A DNA stretch of 64,000 bases, taken from assembly GCF_001870735.1 (NCBI RefSeq), contig NZ_MORL01000016.1, forward strand, positions 52,061 through 116,060, given 5' to 3'. The position numbers were made by a program, and so were the translations under genes. Shown here piece by piece: positions 34,886 through 44,138 of this stretch (within the stretch, counting starts at the first letter, position 1; each line of letters starts with the position of its first letter). Source of the DNA: Arsenicibacter rosenii. GTDB lineage: Bacteria > Bacteroidota > Bacteroidia > Cytophagales > Spirosomataceae. The notes under the pieces were generated by a model. It was not told the DNA's origin, did not search any database, and saw nothing but the letters and a program-made list of their open reading frames with translations.

Positions 34886-36373
34886 ATGAATTTTGTGCGT
34901 GCAGGAATCTGTTGGGCTGTCGCCCTCTCTATGTATGCTGTTGCTCCGGCAACGTTTGCGCAAACCGCCGCGAATGCCGTATCGCCCGGAACAGGGGCCG
35001 CAAACCGGCTGAGCTTACAGCAATGTATTGAAATTGCCCTTAAGAACAACATAACCATCCGCCAGGGTCAGTTGCAGGTCGAAAACAATGCCCTGCAGTT
35101 GCGTCAGGCACGGCTGAACCAATACCCGACGGCAAACTTCAGTGGCAGTCAGGCATTCAACTCCGGCCGTAACGTCGATCCGTTTACGAACCAGGCGGTT
35201 CAGCAGAACATTACCTCCAGCAATTACCAGTTAGGTACCTCTGTTACCGTCTTCAACGGTTTTGCGCTGAAAAACCAGATCAAGCAAAATGACCTGGCGC
35301 TTCAGGCGTCGCAGCAGGAGCTGAAGGCTACACAGAATAACACCTCCATTACGGTGGCCCAGAATTACCTGAATGTGCTGACCGGTCAGGAACAATACGC
35401 TATCGCGCAGCGGCAGGCCGAAGTAACGCAGGCCCAGCTCGACCGTACGCAGCGTCTGGTAACGGCCGGTACACTGCCCGAAGCCAACCTGTATGACCTC
35501 CGGGCGCAGCTGGCACAAAACCAGGTAGACATTGTTAATGCTCAGAACACCCTGGAACTGGCTAAGGTTGCGCTTCAGCAGGCCATGAACGTGCCGATCC
35601 AGAATATTGAGGTAGAGCCGATCAACGTGCCGAATCCAAGCACAGCCCCGTACATGGAAAGCGTGCAGCAGATTTATGAAACAGCAAGCTCGTTTCTGCC
35701 GGATGTGCAGGGGGCCGATCTGCGGGTGCGAAGTGCCGCATTCGGCGTAGAGGCCGCCAAAGGGGGCTTGTATCCGTCGCTGTCTATCAACGGCAACCTG
35801 TCGACCGTTTACTCCAGTGCTGCCCGCCAGCGGTTTATCTCAAACGGGCAAAAAGTTACGGTGCCGACGTCTTATTTTATTCCTCTGCCAGACGGTACCC
35901 AGTTTCAGGTACTGACCCAGACACCCGACGGATCGTATTCAAGCTTTAACTATTTCGAACAGTTACAGAACAACCTGAACGAATCCGTATCGCTGTTCCT
36001 GCGGGTACCGATCTTCGGGAACTTCCAGGCACGTAACCGCATTACAACGGCCCGGATTCAGCAGCAGAACGCCGAACTGAACTCACAGAACATACGGTTG
36101 CAGTTACGCCAGCAAATCGAAACGGCCTATACCAACATGCGGGCCGGTGCAAACCGCTACCTGGCCACCCAGGCTCAGGTAACTTCGCTGGAACGGGCTT
36201 TCCAGGCAGCCGAGAGCCGCTTCAACGCCGGTGCCCTCAACGCAACCGAATACAATATTGCCAAAACCAACCTCGACCGTGCGCGGGCCAGTCTGGTACA
36301 GGCAAAATACGATTACGTGTTCAGAACGAAAATCTTAGATTTCTTTCAGAATAAACCGCTCACATTTGAATGA
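34886..36373 (+). CDS. TolC-family outer-membrane efflux protein
   Basis: A 495-residue protein with a signal peptide (WAVALSMYAVAPATFA) and two repeated alpha-hairpin/beta-strand halves typical of TolC: LSLQQCIEIALKNNITIRQ, then YLNVLTGQEQYAIAQRQAEV, QRLVTAGTLPEANLYDLRAQ; second half SAAFGVEAAKGGLYPSLSIN, SRFNAGALNATEYNIAKTNL. It forms the outer-membrane duct of a tripartite exporter. A MacA-like adaptor gene follows after a 74-bp simple-repeat spacer, so the two are probably one operon. Confidence 0.95.
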   Translation: MNFVRAGICWAVALSMYAVAPATFAQTAANAVSPGTGAANRLSLQQCIEIALKNNITIRQGQLQVENNALQLRQARLNQYPTANFSGSQAFNSGRNVDPFTNQAVQQNITSSNYQLGTSVTVFNGFALKNQIKQNDLALQASQQELKATQNNTSITVAQNYLNVLTGQEQYAIAQRQAEVTQAQLDRTQRLVTAGTLPEANLYDLRAQLAQNQVDIVNAQNTLELAKVALQQAMNVPIQNIEVEPINVPNPSTAPYMESVQQIYETASSFLPDVQGADLRVRSAAFGVEAAKGGLYPSLSINGNLSTVYSSAARQRFISNGQKVTVPTSYFIPLPDGTQFQVLTQTPDGSYSSFNYFEQLQNNLNESVSLFLRVPIFGNFQARNRITTARIQQQNAELNSQNIRLQLRQQIETAYTNMRAGANRYLATQAQVTSLERAFQAAESRFNAGALNATEYNIAKTNLDRARASLVQAKYDYVFRTKILDFFQNKPLTFE

Positions 36374-36447
36374 TTGAGTGAATGAGTGATTGAGTGAGTG
36401 AATAGCACCATAGTCAATCAATCATTCTGTTAATCATTCACTCATTA
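36370..36447. repeat. GAGTGATTGAGTG simple-repeat spacer, inverted arms
   Basis: The left arm TGATTGAGTGAATGAGTGAT plus TGAGTGAGTGAAT and the right arm CAATCAATCATTCTGTTAAT plus CATTCACTCATT are partly complementary. The same simple sequence is at 27212-27288. In both places it fills the gap between two genes of one transporter operon. Confidence 0.75.
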
Positions 36448-37863
36448 ATGATCAATATGAAAAAGAAGTCAAACCGTATCTGGTGGATACTGGGGGGTGT
36501 GGTTGTGGTGTTGGTTGGCGGGTTAGTCGCGGCCAAACAAGCGGGCTGGATTGGAAAGCCGAAAACGACAGAGGTTGATTTTGCTACGGCAAAACGGACA
36601 AACATCATCGAACGCGTAAGCGCTTCGGGCCGCGTACAGCCGCAGGTCGAAGTAAAGATCAGCCCCGACGTATCGGGGGAGATCATTGGCTTATACGTCA
36701 ATGAAGGTGATTCGGTGAAAGCGGGTCAGCTGCTGGTAAAAATCCGGCCTGACAACTACGAATCGCTGCTGTCGCGGGCTGAAGCTACGGTAAACCAAAG
36801 CCGTGCGCAGCTCGAACAATCCAAAGCCTCCGTCGCTCAGTCGGAAGCACGGCTTATCCGGGCCAAAACCGACTATGAGCGAAACCGCAAACTCCTTGCC
36901 GACAAGGTAATTGCCAGTACTGACTTCGAACAATCAGAAGCGAACTTCAACGTGGCCCGGCAGGAAGTAGAAGCCGCCCGCGCCAACGTAAAAGCGGCTC
37001 AGTTCAGCATCCAGAGCGCTGAAGCCAGCCTCCGCGACGCCAGAGAAAACCTGCGGAAAACAACCATCTATTCGCCGGTAAACGGTACGGTCTCCAAACT
37101 GAACGTCGAACAGGGCGAACGCGTGGTCGGTACGTCGCAGATGGCCGGTACCGAAATCATGCGGCTGGCCAACCTCAACAACATGGAGGTGCGGGTCAAC
37201 GTCAACGAAAACGACATCGTACGGGTCAGCATGGGTGATACGGCTGATATTGAAATCGACTCCTACACCACCGCCGGCCGGAAGTTCAAAGGCGTGGTCT
37301 ACGAAATTGCCAACACAGCCAACGGCCTGACCAGCTCGGCCACCGGGGCTTCGATGTCGACCGACGCCGTGACGGAATTTGAGGTTAAAATCAAAATCCT
37401 GAACAGTTCATACCGCGACCTGGCGGCTCAGAAAGGCAAGAAGGGCTATCCGTTTAAACCGGGTATGACGGCTTCCGTAGAAGTGATTACCGACCGGAAA
37501 AACAACATCCTGACCGTACCGATTGCTGCTGTCACAACCCGTAGCAACACCCCGGCGCCGGATGCCGGCAACAATAACGGTTCGGACAACAACGGCAATC
37601 AGGACCAGAAAGAAAATCAGCCAAAAAAAGAGGAAGCGGTGAAGGAAATCGTCTTCATCAATCAGGGTGGCAAGGCCGTCGAACGCGAAGTTAAAACCGG
37701 CATCAGCGACTTCGAAAACATCGAAATCAAGTCAGGGCTGAAAGACGGGGAACAAATTATATCGGGTCCTTTCCTGGTCGTGTCCAAGAAACTTAAGAAC
37801 AATGACCTGGTAGTGAAACGCGACCCGAAAAAACAGCAGAAACCAGCGGAGAAGGAAAACTAA
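36448..37863 (+). CDS. HlyD/MacA-type periplasmic adaptor protein
   Basis: A 471-residue membrane-fusion protein (or three codons shorter). The N-terminal helix anchors it (IWWILGGVVVVLVGGLVAA). The first half of the lipoyl domain follows (RVSASGRVQPQVEVKISPDV, GLYVNEGDSVKAGQLLVKI). A long coiled-coil hairpin covers about 105-195 (many Gln/Ala/Glu heptads). Then come the second lipoyl half (TTIYSPVNGTVSKLNVEQGE) and a beta-barrel. An unusual Asn/Gln/Lys-rich insert lies near 370-395. It connects an inner-membrane ABC permease to TolC; the permease is not in the window. Confidence 0.95.
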   Translation: MINMKKKSNRIWWILGGVVVVLVGGLVAAKQAGWIGKPKTTEVDFATAKRTNIIERVSASGRVQPQVEVKISPDVSGEIIGLYVNEGDSVKAGQLLVKIRPDNYESLLSRAEATVNQSRAQLEQSKASVAQSEARLIRAKTDYERNRKLLADKVIASTDFEQSEANFNVARQEVEAARANVKAAQFSIQSAEASLRDARENLRKTTIYSPVNGTVSKLNVEQGERVVGTSQMAGTEIMRLANLNNMEVRVNVNENDIVRVSMGDTADIEIDSYTTAGRKFKGVVYEIANTANGLTSSATGASMSTDAVTEFEVKIKILNSSYRDLAAQKGKKGYPFKPGMTASVEVITDRKNNILTVPIAAVTTRSNTPAPDAGNNNGSDNNGNQDQKENQPKKEEAVKEIVFINQGGKAVEREVKTGISDFENIEIKSGLKDGEQIISGPFLVVSKKLKNNDLVVKRDPKKQQKPAEKEN

Positions 37864-37996
37864 ACCCGCTCAAGACGCTAAAGAGATATACTCCCTCCGG
37901 CCCTGCTCCGGCAGTCCGGTCCGGCGAGGGAGAAACCGCCAAAAGCAGGTTTTCTACGCCTGAAAAACTCAGATTAATAATAACGGACAATTGGTT

Positions 37997-38034
37997 AAAA
38001 GACGCCGGGACATTCCAGGCGTTTTTTCTTTTTT
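37997..38034 (+). terminator. Rho-independent terminator after the TolC/MacA genes
   Basis: AAAAGACGCC, an 11-base loop and GGCGTTTTTTCTTTTTT form a hairpin with a U-rich tail on the plus strand, 134 bp after the adaptor gene and before the sigma factor gene. Between 37864 and 37996 I see no gene, only a GC-rich CCGG-type inverted repeat near 37900. Confidence 0.75.
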
Positions 38035-38095
38035 AAAGCAATCCGGCACACAACCTTTTCCGTTAGTTTTCTATCTTATACGTAGAACCGATACA

Positions 38096-38656
38096 ATGTT
38101 TCCGGACAACGATAAACAACTGGCCATGTCTTGTGCCGAGGGCGACAGCGCTGCTTTCGACCGGCTTTACCACCGCTATGCCCCGAAAATGCTGGTGGTA
38201 TGCTCGCGCTATGCCCGCGACCGCGACGAAGCACACGACCTGTTGCAGGAAGGTTTTATCCGCGTATTCGAACAGATTCACACGTTTAAGGGTGCAGGCT
38301 CACTGGAAGGCTGGATCCGGCGCGTGATTGTGTCGGTCGCCCTGGCCAACTACCAGCGCCATCACGCGGAACGTAGCCAAACCAAAAGTCTGTCTGCTGA
38401 GTTTACCGACGATGATCAGCCATTCCGTGCCGAAGAAATTACGGCACAGATCGCGTTTGATGATATGCTCCGGATGATTCAGCAACTGACGCCCGCCTAC
38501 CGCATGGTTTTCAACCTTTATGTTTTTGAAGGCATGAAACATCATGAAATCGCGGAACAGCTGGGCATAAGCGAAGGGACCTCCAAGTCGAATCTGGCCC
38601 AGGCCCGGCGCATCTTACAGGAGCGTATTACGAAAGTAATGTTTGATCTATCTTAA
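38096..38656 (+). CDS. ECF sigma-70 factor
   Basis: I chose the ATG at 38096 (MFPDNDKQLAMSCAEGDSAA), giving 186 residues; the longer frame runs through the terminator and is unlikely. Region 2: LYHRYAPKMLVVCSRYARDR, DEAHDLLQEGFIRVF, LEGWIRRVIVSVALANY. Region 4: LTPAYRMVFNLYVFEGMKHH, EIAEQLGISEGTSKSNLAQA. It is followed after 2 bp by a membrane protein that is its probable anti-sigma factor, so the two form a regulatory pair of unknown target. Confidence 0.95.
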   Translation: MFPDNDKQLAMSCAEGDSAAFDRLYHRYAPKMLVVCSRYARDRDEAHDLLQEGFIRVFEQIHTFKGAGSLEGWIRRVIVSVALANYQRHHAERSQTKSLSAEFTDDDQPFRAEEITAQIAFDDMLRMIQQLTPAYRMVFNLYVFEGMKHHEIAEQLGISEGTSKSNLAQARRILQERITKVMFDLS

Positions 38657-38658
38657 TC

Positions 38659-39558
38659 ATGAACACCACGAACAACTTTGACGACAATGAACTGGATGAA
38701 GCATTCCGGTCGGCCCTGGACGACCGCCGTATGCCCGTTCCGCCGGCCGTCTGGGCAAATGTCCGGGCAACGGCACTGGAGAAACAGCTGATTAAAACAC
38801 GGATACTCAACAACTGGCTGAGGGGAGCCACGGCGTTGCTGGCCGCCTGTCTGGCGCTGGCACTGTATTTTCTGGGAAAGCAATCCGTTAGCCCGGCTAC
38901 GGACGGGAAATCAATGGCCGCCACTACGAAGCAGCAGCCGGCCAACCCGACCGGCGCCCCAACCAATGCAGACAGCGATTCGCCGGATAAACCACAAATC
39001 CGGGCGGGCCTGCCGCTGGGCATGACCGTAGATCGTGGGCAGTTAACGGCTATCGAAAAACGGGCTGTTCAGCCAGCCCAGGAAGCCGCCTCGCCCACCC
39101 TGACAGGCCGTCCGGACAGCAAGCTGGCAGAAACGCTCCCGGCCCAGGCCGACGAGGCCGCAGAAAGCAGTAATGATTCCGAACGGACAGCCGAACCGGC
39201 CCTGGCGCCTACCAAAAACCGCGCGGAAGACGAAATGCCTGAAGGTAGCGAAATGCTTCCGACTGCCCCTGAATCAGAAAATAACCTGATCATCAACAGC
39301 CAGTCGGAGCTAATGCATCAGCCCGACGGCAGCAATGCCACCTACCAGCCCGTTCTGATGCCGCAAACCCCGGCCGGGGCCTATCCGATGGCGCCCATCC
39401 GGAGCCTGAACGAGCCGCAGACCGGGGCCGGTCAGTTGCAGCGTACTGCCGTACAGCCCTATAGCTGGTCTGTTTTCCGGATGTTTGATTACCTGGCCCC
39501 GTTGTTGCCAAAACCGGCTACGAAACGTGTACACAAAAAAAATAAGGCCGGCAATTAA
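38659..39558 (+). CDS. Putative membrane anti-sigma factor
   Basis: A 299-residue protein starting 2 bp after the sigma gene. A short cytoplasmic N-terminus has the form of Bacteroidota anti-sigma proteins (DDNELDEAFRSALDDRRMPV, PPAVWANV). A transmembrane helix lies at about 55-70 (GATALLAACLALALYFLG). A long low-complexity periplasmic part follows, rich in Ala, Pro, Glu and Ser. The C-terminus is basic (KPATKRVHKKNKAGN). No catalytic domain is seen. The call rests mainly on its position and on the N-terminal helix plus membrane anchor. Confidence 0.75.
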   Translation: MNTTNNFDDNELDEAFRSALDDRRMPVPPAVWANVRATALEKQLIKTRILNNWLRGATALLAACLALALYFLGKQSVSPATDGKSMAATTKQQPANPTGAPTNADSDSPDKPQIRAGLPLGMTVDRGQLTAIEKRAVQPAQEAASPTLTGRPDSKLAETLPAQADEAAESSNDSERTAEPALAPTKNRAEDEMPEGSEMLPTAPESENNLIINSQSELMHQPDGSNATYQPVLMPQTPAGAYPMAPIRSLNEPQTGAGQLQRTAVQPYSWSVFRMFDYLAPLLPKPATKRVHKKNKAGN

Positions 39559-39763
39559 TTGCTTATCAGCATATTACAAATACCCCTAAAAAAAATTTAC
39601 ATTTTTTTACACGTTGACACAACCATTTCAGGCCGCTTTCTATCTTGTTATTGTAAGGCACACAGGAAGGCTTTAACGTGTGTCACTAAACGAGTCTACT
39701 CTTTCTAATCTTATCATATTCGAACGAAGTTATAAATGGCTGGCAGCGCAATCTGTCAGCCAT

Positions 39764-39771
39764 TATCTTTG
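39764..39771 (+). promoter_or_regulatory. TATCTTTG, Bacteroidota -7 element immediately upstream of the start
   Basis: A perfect TAnnTTTG, with the ATG of the oxidoreductase gene 4 bases after it. Just upstream lies the inverted repeat TGGCTGGCAG...CTGTCAGCCA (39737-39762), a possible operator. In the gap 39559-39763, TTGACA (39614) and TATCTTG (39641) with about 21 bp between them are a second, weaker promoter candidate. Confidence 0.5.
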
Positions 39772-39775
39772 TTAT

Positions 39776-40798
39776 ATGATACCTGAACCTTTCCGTGCCG
39801 CCATCATCGGCGGTGGCCGCATTGCCGACAACAATCACATACCTGCTCTAAAAGCCCTGACCGGCCGCGTTGAGGTGGTAGCCGTTTGCAGCCGCGATCA
39901 GACAAAAGCCCGTGCTCTTGCCGACCGGCATAATATCCCGCACGCCTTTTCCGATGCCGCTGCTATGTATGCCGTTGCGGCCCCGAATCTGGTGGTGATC
40001 TGTACTCCCAACAAGCTGCATTATCCCTTTGCCCTGCAGGCCCTCGAACAGGGCTGCCACGTCTTTTGCGAAAAGCCGCCTACCCTGACCGCACACGAAG
40101 CCCGCCACCTCGCCGACGTAGCTGCCGGCAAAGGGCTCATGCTGGGCTATAACCTTCAGCTCCGGCAGACCGCCGAATGGCAGTTGTTCAGCCGTTGCAA
40201 AACCGAAGGCCGCCTCGGCGATCTGTACCACATCAAAGCCAGCTTCCTGCGCCGGCGCGGCATTCCGGGGTGGGGTTATTTTACCAACAAGGAAATGCAG
40301 GGCGGCGGGGCGCTTATGGACCTTGGCGTTCATGTGCTCGACCTGGCATTGCTGGCGTTCGATTATGCACTACCGACACAGATTCTGGGCAATACCTACG
40401 ACGTGATTGGGAAGGCGGGCGGCAAAGGCCTGATGGGCAGCTGGGATCCGGCACAGTTCGGGGTCGAAGATGCCTGCATGGCCTACCTGTCGTTTGCCAA
40501 CAAAGCGTCCATTATCCTTTCGGCTTCGTTTGCCCTGAATCAGCAGGCCGACATCGACCGTAATCTGGAGTTATTTGGCAGCAAGGGCGGCGTACGGCTG
40601 TTTCCGTTTGTGCTGCACACTGAACTCGCCGGTGAGCTGGCCGATGTACATTTCCCCTACCTGCCCGACACCGACATTCAGCTCAAAAACACGGAAGCCT
40701 TCGTGGATGCCTGTGAAGGCAAAGCCTCAACCGTCTGCACCGCTGAGCAGGGCGCACGACTCATGCAGGTGGTAGAGCAGATTTACGGGCAAGCCTGA
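39776..40798 (+). CDS. Gfo/Idh/MocA-family NAD(P)-dependent oxidoreductase
   Basis: I chose the ATG at 39776 (MIPEPFRAAIIGGGRIADNN), giving 340 residues and leaving out an unlikely 32-codon extension. The N-terminal Rossmann fold shows AAIIGGGRIADNNHIPALKA, VVAVCSRDQTKARALADRH and the conserved CEKPP motif (HVFCEKPPTLTAHEARH). The C-terminal alpha/beta domain has LMDLGVHVLDLALL. The family oxidises or reduces sugars and cyclitols. A SusC/SusD pair follows on the same strand, so it may process the sugar taken up by that locus. Confidence 0.93.
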   Translation: MIPEPFRAAIIGGGRIADNNHIPALKALTGRVEVVAVCSRDQTKARALADRHNIPHAFSDAAAMYAVAAPNLVVICTPNKLHYPFALQALEQGCHVFCEKPPTLTAHEARHLADVAAGKGLMLGYNLQLRQTAEWQLFSRCKTEGRLGDLYHIKASFLRRRGIPGWGYFTNKEMQGGGALMDLGVHVLDLALLAFDYALPTQILGNTYDVIGKAGGKGLMGSWDPAQFGVEDACMAYLSFANKASIILSASFALNQQADIDRNLELFGSKGGVRLFPFVLHTELAGELADVHFPYLPDTDIQLKNTEAFVDACEGKASTVCTAEQGARLMQVVEQIYGQA

Positions 40799-40839
40799 TT
40801 AAGTTGCTGAACGGTCCGCCCTTAAACCAACTAGTTTAC

Positions 40840-40897
40840 CACATAGAGTACATCAGAAACTATACTCTTTGTTTTTCTATGTGCCTATGTGGTATAG
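40840..40897. repeat. CTATGTGG interspersed repeat upstream of the second susC
   Basis: CCACATAGAGTACATCAGAA on the left and CTTTGTTTTTCTATGTGCCT then ATGTGG on the right form an inverted repeat. The right arm recurs almost exactly at 47650-47682. Confidence 0.7.
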
Positions 40898-40973
40898 GCA
40901 ACAGGGTCACACGCTGGAATGGCTGAACACTCCGGGGGAAAAGTTAGTTTTCCCGGAAATTGTTTCAAGCGTT

Positions 40974-43900
40974 ATGAACAGCAAAACTCTATCCAACTCC
41001 TTCCGGCAATGGTCGAAGCCCGCTTCGTTGCCACTGCTTCTGAGTGTGCTGTGCGTCGAAACCGGCTCGGGCCAGCCTGTCCGCGGTATGGTTCCGGCAT
41101 TCAACCACAACACAGCTATCGCTTCATCCACCGCATTCCTTGTTGCCAAGCCGGCTACGACACCAAAGACCGTGAAGGTGGCCGACATTACGGTGGCCGA
41201 CATTACGGTGTCGGGTAAAGTGGTGGATGCACAGGGCGGCGGACTACCCGGCGTCAGCATTTCCATCAAAGGCACCACGCGCGGCACTACCTCCAATGTC
41301 GACGGTACGTTTCAGTTAAGCGTTACGGGACCTGAAGATGTGCTGGTATTCAGCTTCATCGGCTACACCACGCAAGAGGTCGTTGTCGGTACGCAGACCG
41401 TACTTAATATTACCATGGCCGAAGACAACCAGACTCTGAACGAGGTGGTCGTGGTTGGCTACGGTACCCAGCGAAAACGCGACGTTACCGGCTCGATTGC
41501 CAGAGTGCAGGGCGACGATATCATTAAGTATCCTGTACAAACGCCAACTCAGGCCATTCAGAGCAAAATGGCGGGGGTACAGATCATTGCCTCAGGCCAG
41601 CCAAACTCGCAGCCGCAGATCCGTGTCAGAGGAACCGGCTCGGCCCTCGCCGGCGTGAATCCGCTGTATGTAGTCGACGGGGTGCTGACCGATGATATCC
41701 GGAATATCAACAACACGGACATCCTCAGCATCGAGGTACTGAAAGATGCATCGGCCGCCATTTACGGGGTACGGGCCGCCAACGGGGTGGTGATCATCAC
41801 GACCCGCAAAGGCAAGTCGGGGGCCACGCAGGTGCGCTACGACGCCAATATCGGCTTCCGGCAGGCATCGAACCTAGTGCAGATGGCTAACCGCGATCAG
41901 TACATCAGCTACCTGCGCGATGCTGCCCCCAACCAAAACGTCAGCAATCCGCCGCTGACTACCGATCAGACTGTCAACTGGTATGATCTGGTACTTCGGA
42001 ACGCGCCGCAATCAAGCCATAACATCTCGATTTCAGGCGGTGGCGAACGGAACACGTTCTTTATCAGCGGCGGTTATTTCACCGACTATGGTGTGGTGAA
42101 TACCAACGATTTTAAACGGCTGACCTTCCGTGCCAACAACGAGGTTAAGATTTCAAACAAGCTGACATTCAGCAACCAGCTGTCGTTTTCGCGTGGTAAT
42201 GAGCGGCCGGTTGAGCTGGGCGATACCTACCGCAGCGTATACCGGGCCTCACCGATTGTGCCAGGCAAGGTGGGCGAAAAATATGGTAACCTCTCGGCCT
42301 TCGGCAACGTGGGCAACCCGCTGCTGGGCATCGAATCACGGAACCAGCGGATTCTGAATAACCGGTTCCAGGGCAACGTCGCCCTCGACTACAAACCCGT
42401 CGAGTGGCTGCGGCTGCACTCGGGCTTTAACACCGACCTTGTTTTCAACCGTGACCGGACCTACCTGCGCAGTTTTGAAAACGACGCGAATACCTTTATC
42501 ACCGCAGGCGGTAACCAGCGCCGGCAAAACAGTCAGCTGAGCCTGACCGAAAACAAATCCCTGCGGTATATCTTCGATAATACCGTTACGTTCGACAAAA
42601 CGTTTGGCAAACACGGCGTTACGTTCCTCGTCGGGTCGGTGACCGAACAGTTTACGTCTGATTTTATCAGCGGCTCGCGCATCAACGTACCGAACAACCC
42701 CAATCAGTGGTATCTCGGCCTGGGCAATCCCGATCAGCAATCGTCGAACAACAGCGGCGGCGATTTGCAGACCCGGCAGTCGTTTGTGTCGCGCATCAAC
42801 TACAGCCTCAACGACCGCTACCTGCTCAACGCCTCGATCCGGGCCGACGGCAGTTCTAAATTCCGCGAACGTTGGGGCTATTTCCCGACGGTAGGTATCG
42901 GCTGGGTGATCTCGGAGGAGAATTTCATGAAGAGCCAATCGCTGTTTAACTTCATGAAACTGCGGGGTAGCTGGGGGATTCTGGGTAACGACAACATCGA
43001 AAGCAGTGCTTACATCCTGACCGCTGCCGTCAACATTCCGTACTTCTTCAACAACGGTCAGACCCTCGGCACCGCCATTCAGGACATCAAAGACCAGCAG
43101 TTGAAGTGGGAACGGACTGAACAGATCGACGCCGGTCTGGAGTTTGTGATGCTGGGCAACAAACTGTCGGGGGAGATTGATTACTACAGCAAAACCACCC
43201 GCGATGCCCTCGCCTACCGCATCATCCCGGCCATTTTCGGCGATCCGGACAATCAGTTGCTGACCAACATTGCGTCGTTCCGGAACCGTGGCTTTGAGTT
43301 TTCGCTGAACTGGAAAGACGAGATCAAAAAGGGCTTTACCTACAGCATCGGTGGTAACCTGACACTGAACAAAAACGAACTCGTCGGCCTCAACGGCGGA
43401 CAGGCGCTGCTGGCCGGTTCGGTCGGGCAGCAGGGGCTCGTGACGCGGACCGACAACGGTCAGCCGGTGGGTAGTTTCTACGTGCTGAATGCCATCGGCA
43501 TTTTCCAGAATCAGGCCGAAATCGACGCTTCGCCGGTGTTTGGCACCCGCGCCAACGTCCGTCCCGGGGATCTGAAGTACCAGGACATCAACAACGACGG
43601 CGTCATCAATACCGACGACCGGATCTATGCCGGTTCGTACCAGCCTAAGCTGTATTACGGGATTAACCTGAGTCTGAGCTACCTGGGTTTTGACCTGGCC
43701 GCCGATGTGTACGGCAACGCCGGTAACAAAATCTACAACGGCAAGAAAGCCTTCCGCTTCGAAAACACCGACAACATCGAAGCCGCCTACGCCGATGCCC
43801 GCTGGCAGCAGGATCGCCCGTCGCAGACCGACCCGCGCATCATCACCTCCGCCACACCGGCATCCACCTACTTTGTGGAATCCGGCTCGTTTGTCCGGCT

Positions 43901-44120
43901 CAACAACCTGACGCTTGGCTACACGGTTCCGTCGTCGGTGCTGAGCAAGGTAAAGATTCAGACGGCGCGGCTCTATGTGACCTCACAGAACCTGTTTACG
44001 GCCAAAAAATTCAGCGGGTTCAGCCCCGAATTGCAGGGCGGTCCGCTGGAGTCGGGCATCGAACTGAACGCGTATCCGACTACCCGCACGTTTGCCGTCG
44101 GGCTTAACCTGGGCTTCTAA
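40974..44120 (+). CDS. SusC/RagA TonB-dependent receptor (no STN domain)
   Basis: I chose the ATG at 40974 (MNSKTLSNSFRQWSKPASLP), giving 1048 residues; the frame extends 35 codons upstream through the repeat. After the signal region comes the carboxypeptidase-like domain (VSGKVVDAQGGGLPGVSISI, KGTTRGTTSNVDGTFQLSV), then NEVVVVGYGTQRKRDVTGSI, plug (IQSKMAGVQI) and a large barrel ending in NLGF. Unlike the first SusC it has no STN domain, so it cannot signal directly to a FecR protein. A perfect-looking repeat VADITVADITV occurs near residue 60. Confidence 0.95.
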   Translation: MNSKTLSNSFRQWSKPASLPLLLSVLCVETGSGQPVRGMVPAFNHNTAIASSTAFLVAKPATTPKTVKVADITVADITVSGKVVDAQGGGLPGVSISIKGTTRGTTSNVDGTFQLSVTGPEDVLVFSFIGYTTQEVVVGTQTVLNITMAEDNQTLNEVVVVGYGTQRKRDVTGSIARVQGDDIIKYPVQTPTQAIQSKMAGVQIIASGQPNSQPQIRVRGTGSALAGVNPLYVVDGVLTDDIRNINNTDILSIEVLKDASAAIYGVRAANGVVIITTRKGKSGATQVRYDANIGFRQASNLVQMANRDQYISYLRDAAPNQNVSNPPLTTDQTVNWYDLVLRNAPQSSHNISISGGGERNTFFISGGYFTDYGVVNTNDFKRLTFRANNEVKISNKLTFSNQLSFSRGNERPVELGDTYRSVYRASPIVPGKVGEKYGNLSAFGNVGNPLLGIESRNQRILNNRFQGNVALDYKPVEWLRLHSGFNTDLVFNRDRTYLRSFENDANTFITAGGNQRRQNSQLSLTENKSLRYIFDNTVTFDKTFGKHGVTFLVGSVTEQFTSDFISGSRINVPNNPNQWYLGLGNPDQQSSNNSGGDLQTRQSFVSRINYSLNDRYLLNASIRADGSSKFRERWGYFPTVGIGWVISEENFMKSQSLFNFMKLRGSWGILGNDNIESSAYILTAAVNIPYFFNNGQTLGTAIQDIKDQQLKWERTEQIDAGLEFVMLGNKLSGEIDYYSKTTRDALAYRIIPAIFGDPDNQLLTNIASFRNRGFEFSLNWKDEIKKGFTYSIGGNLTLNKNELVGLNGGQALLAGSVGQQGLVTRTDNGQPVGSFYVLNAIGIFQNQAEIDASPVFGTRANVRPGDLKYQDINNDGVINTDDRIYAGSYQPKLYYGINLSLSYLGFDLAADVYGNAGNKIYNGKKAFRFENTDNIEAAYADARWQQDRPSQTDPRIITSATPASTYFVESGSFVRLNNLTLGYTVPSSVLSKVKIQTARLYVTSQNLFTAKKFSGFSPELQGGPLESGIELNAYPTTRTFAVGLNLGF

Positions 44121-44138
44121 TTCAAAGACATCATAACC

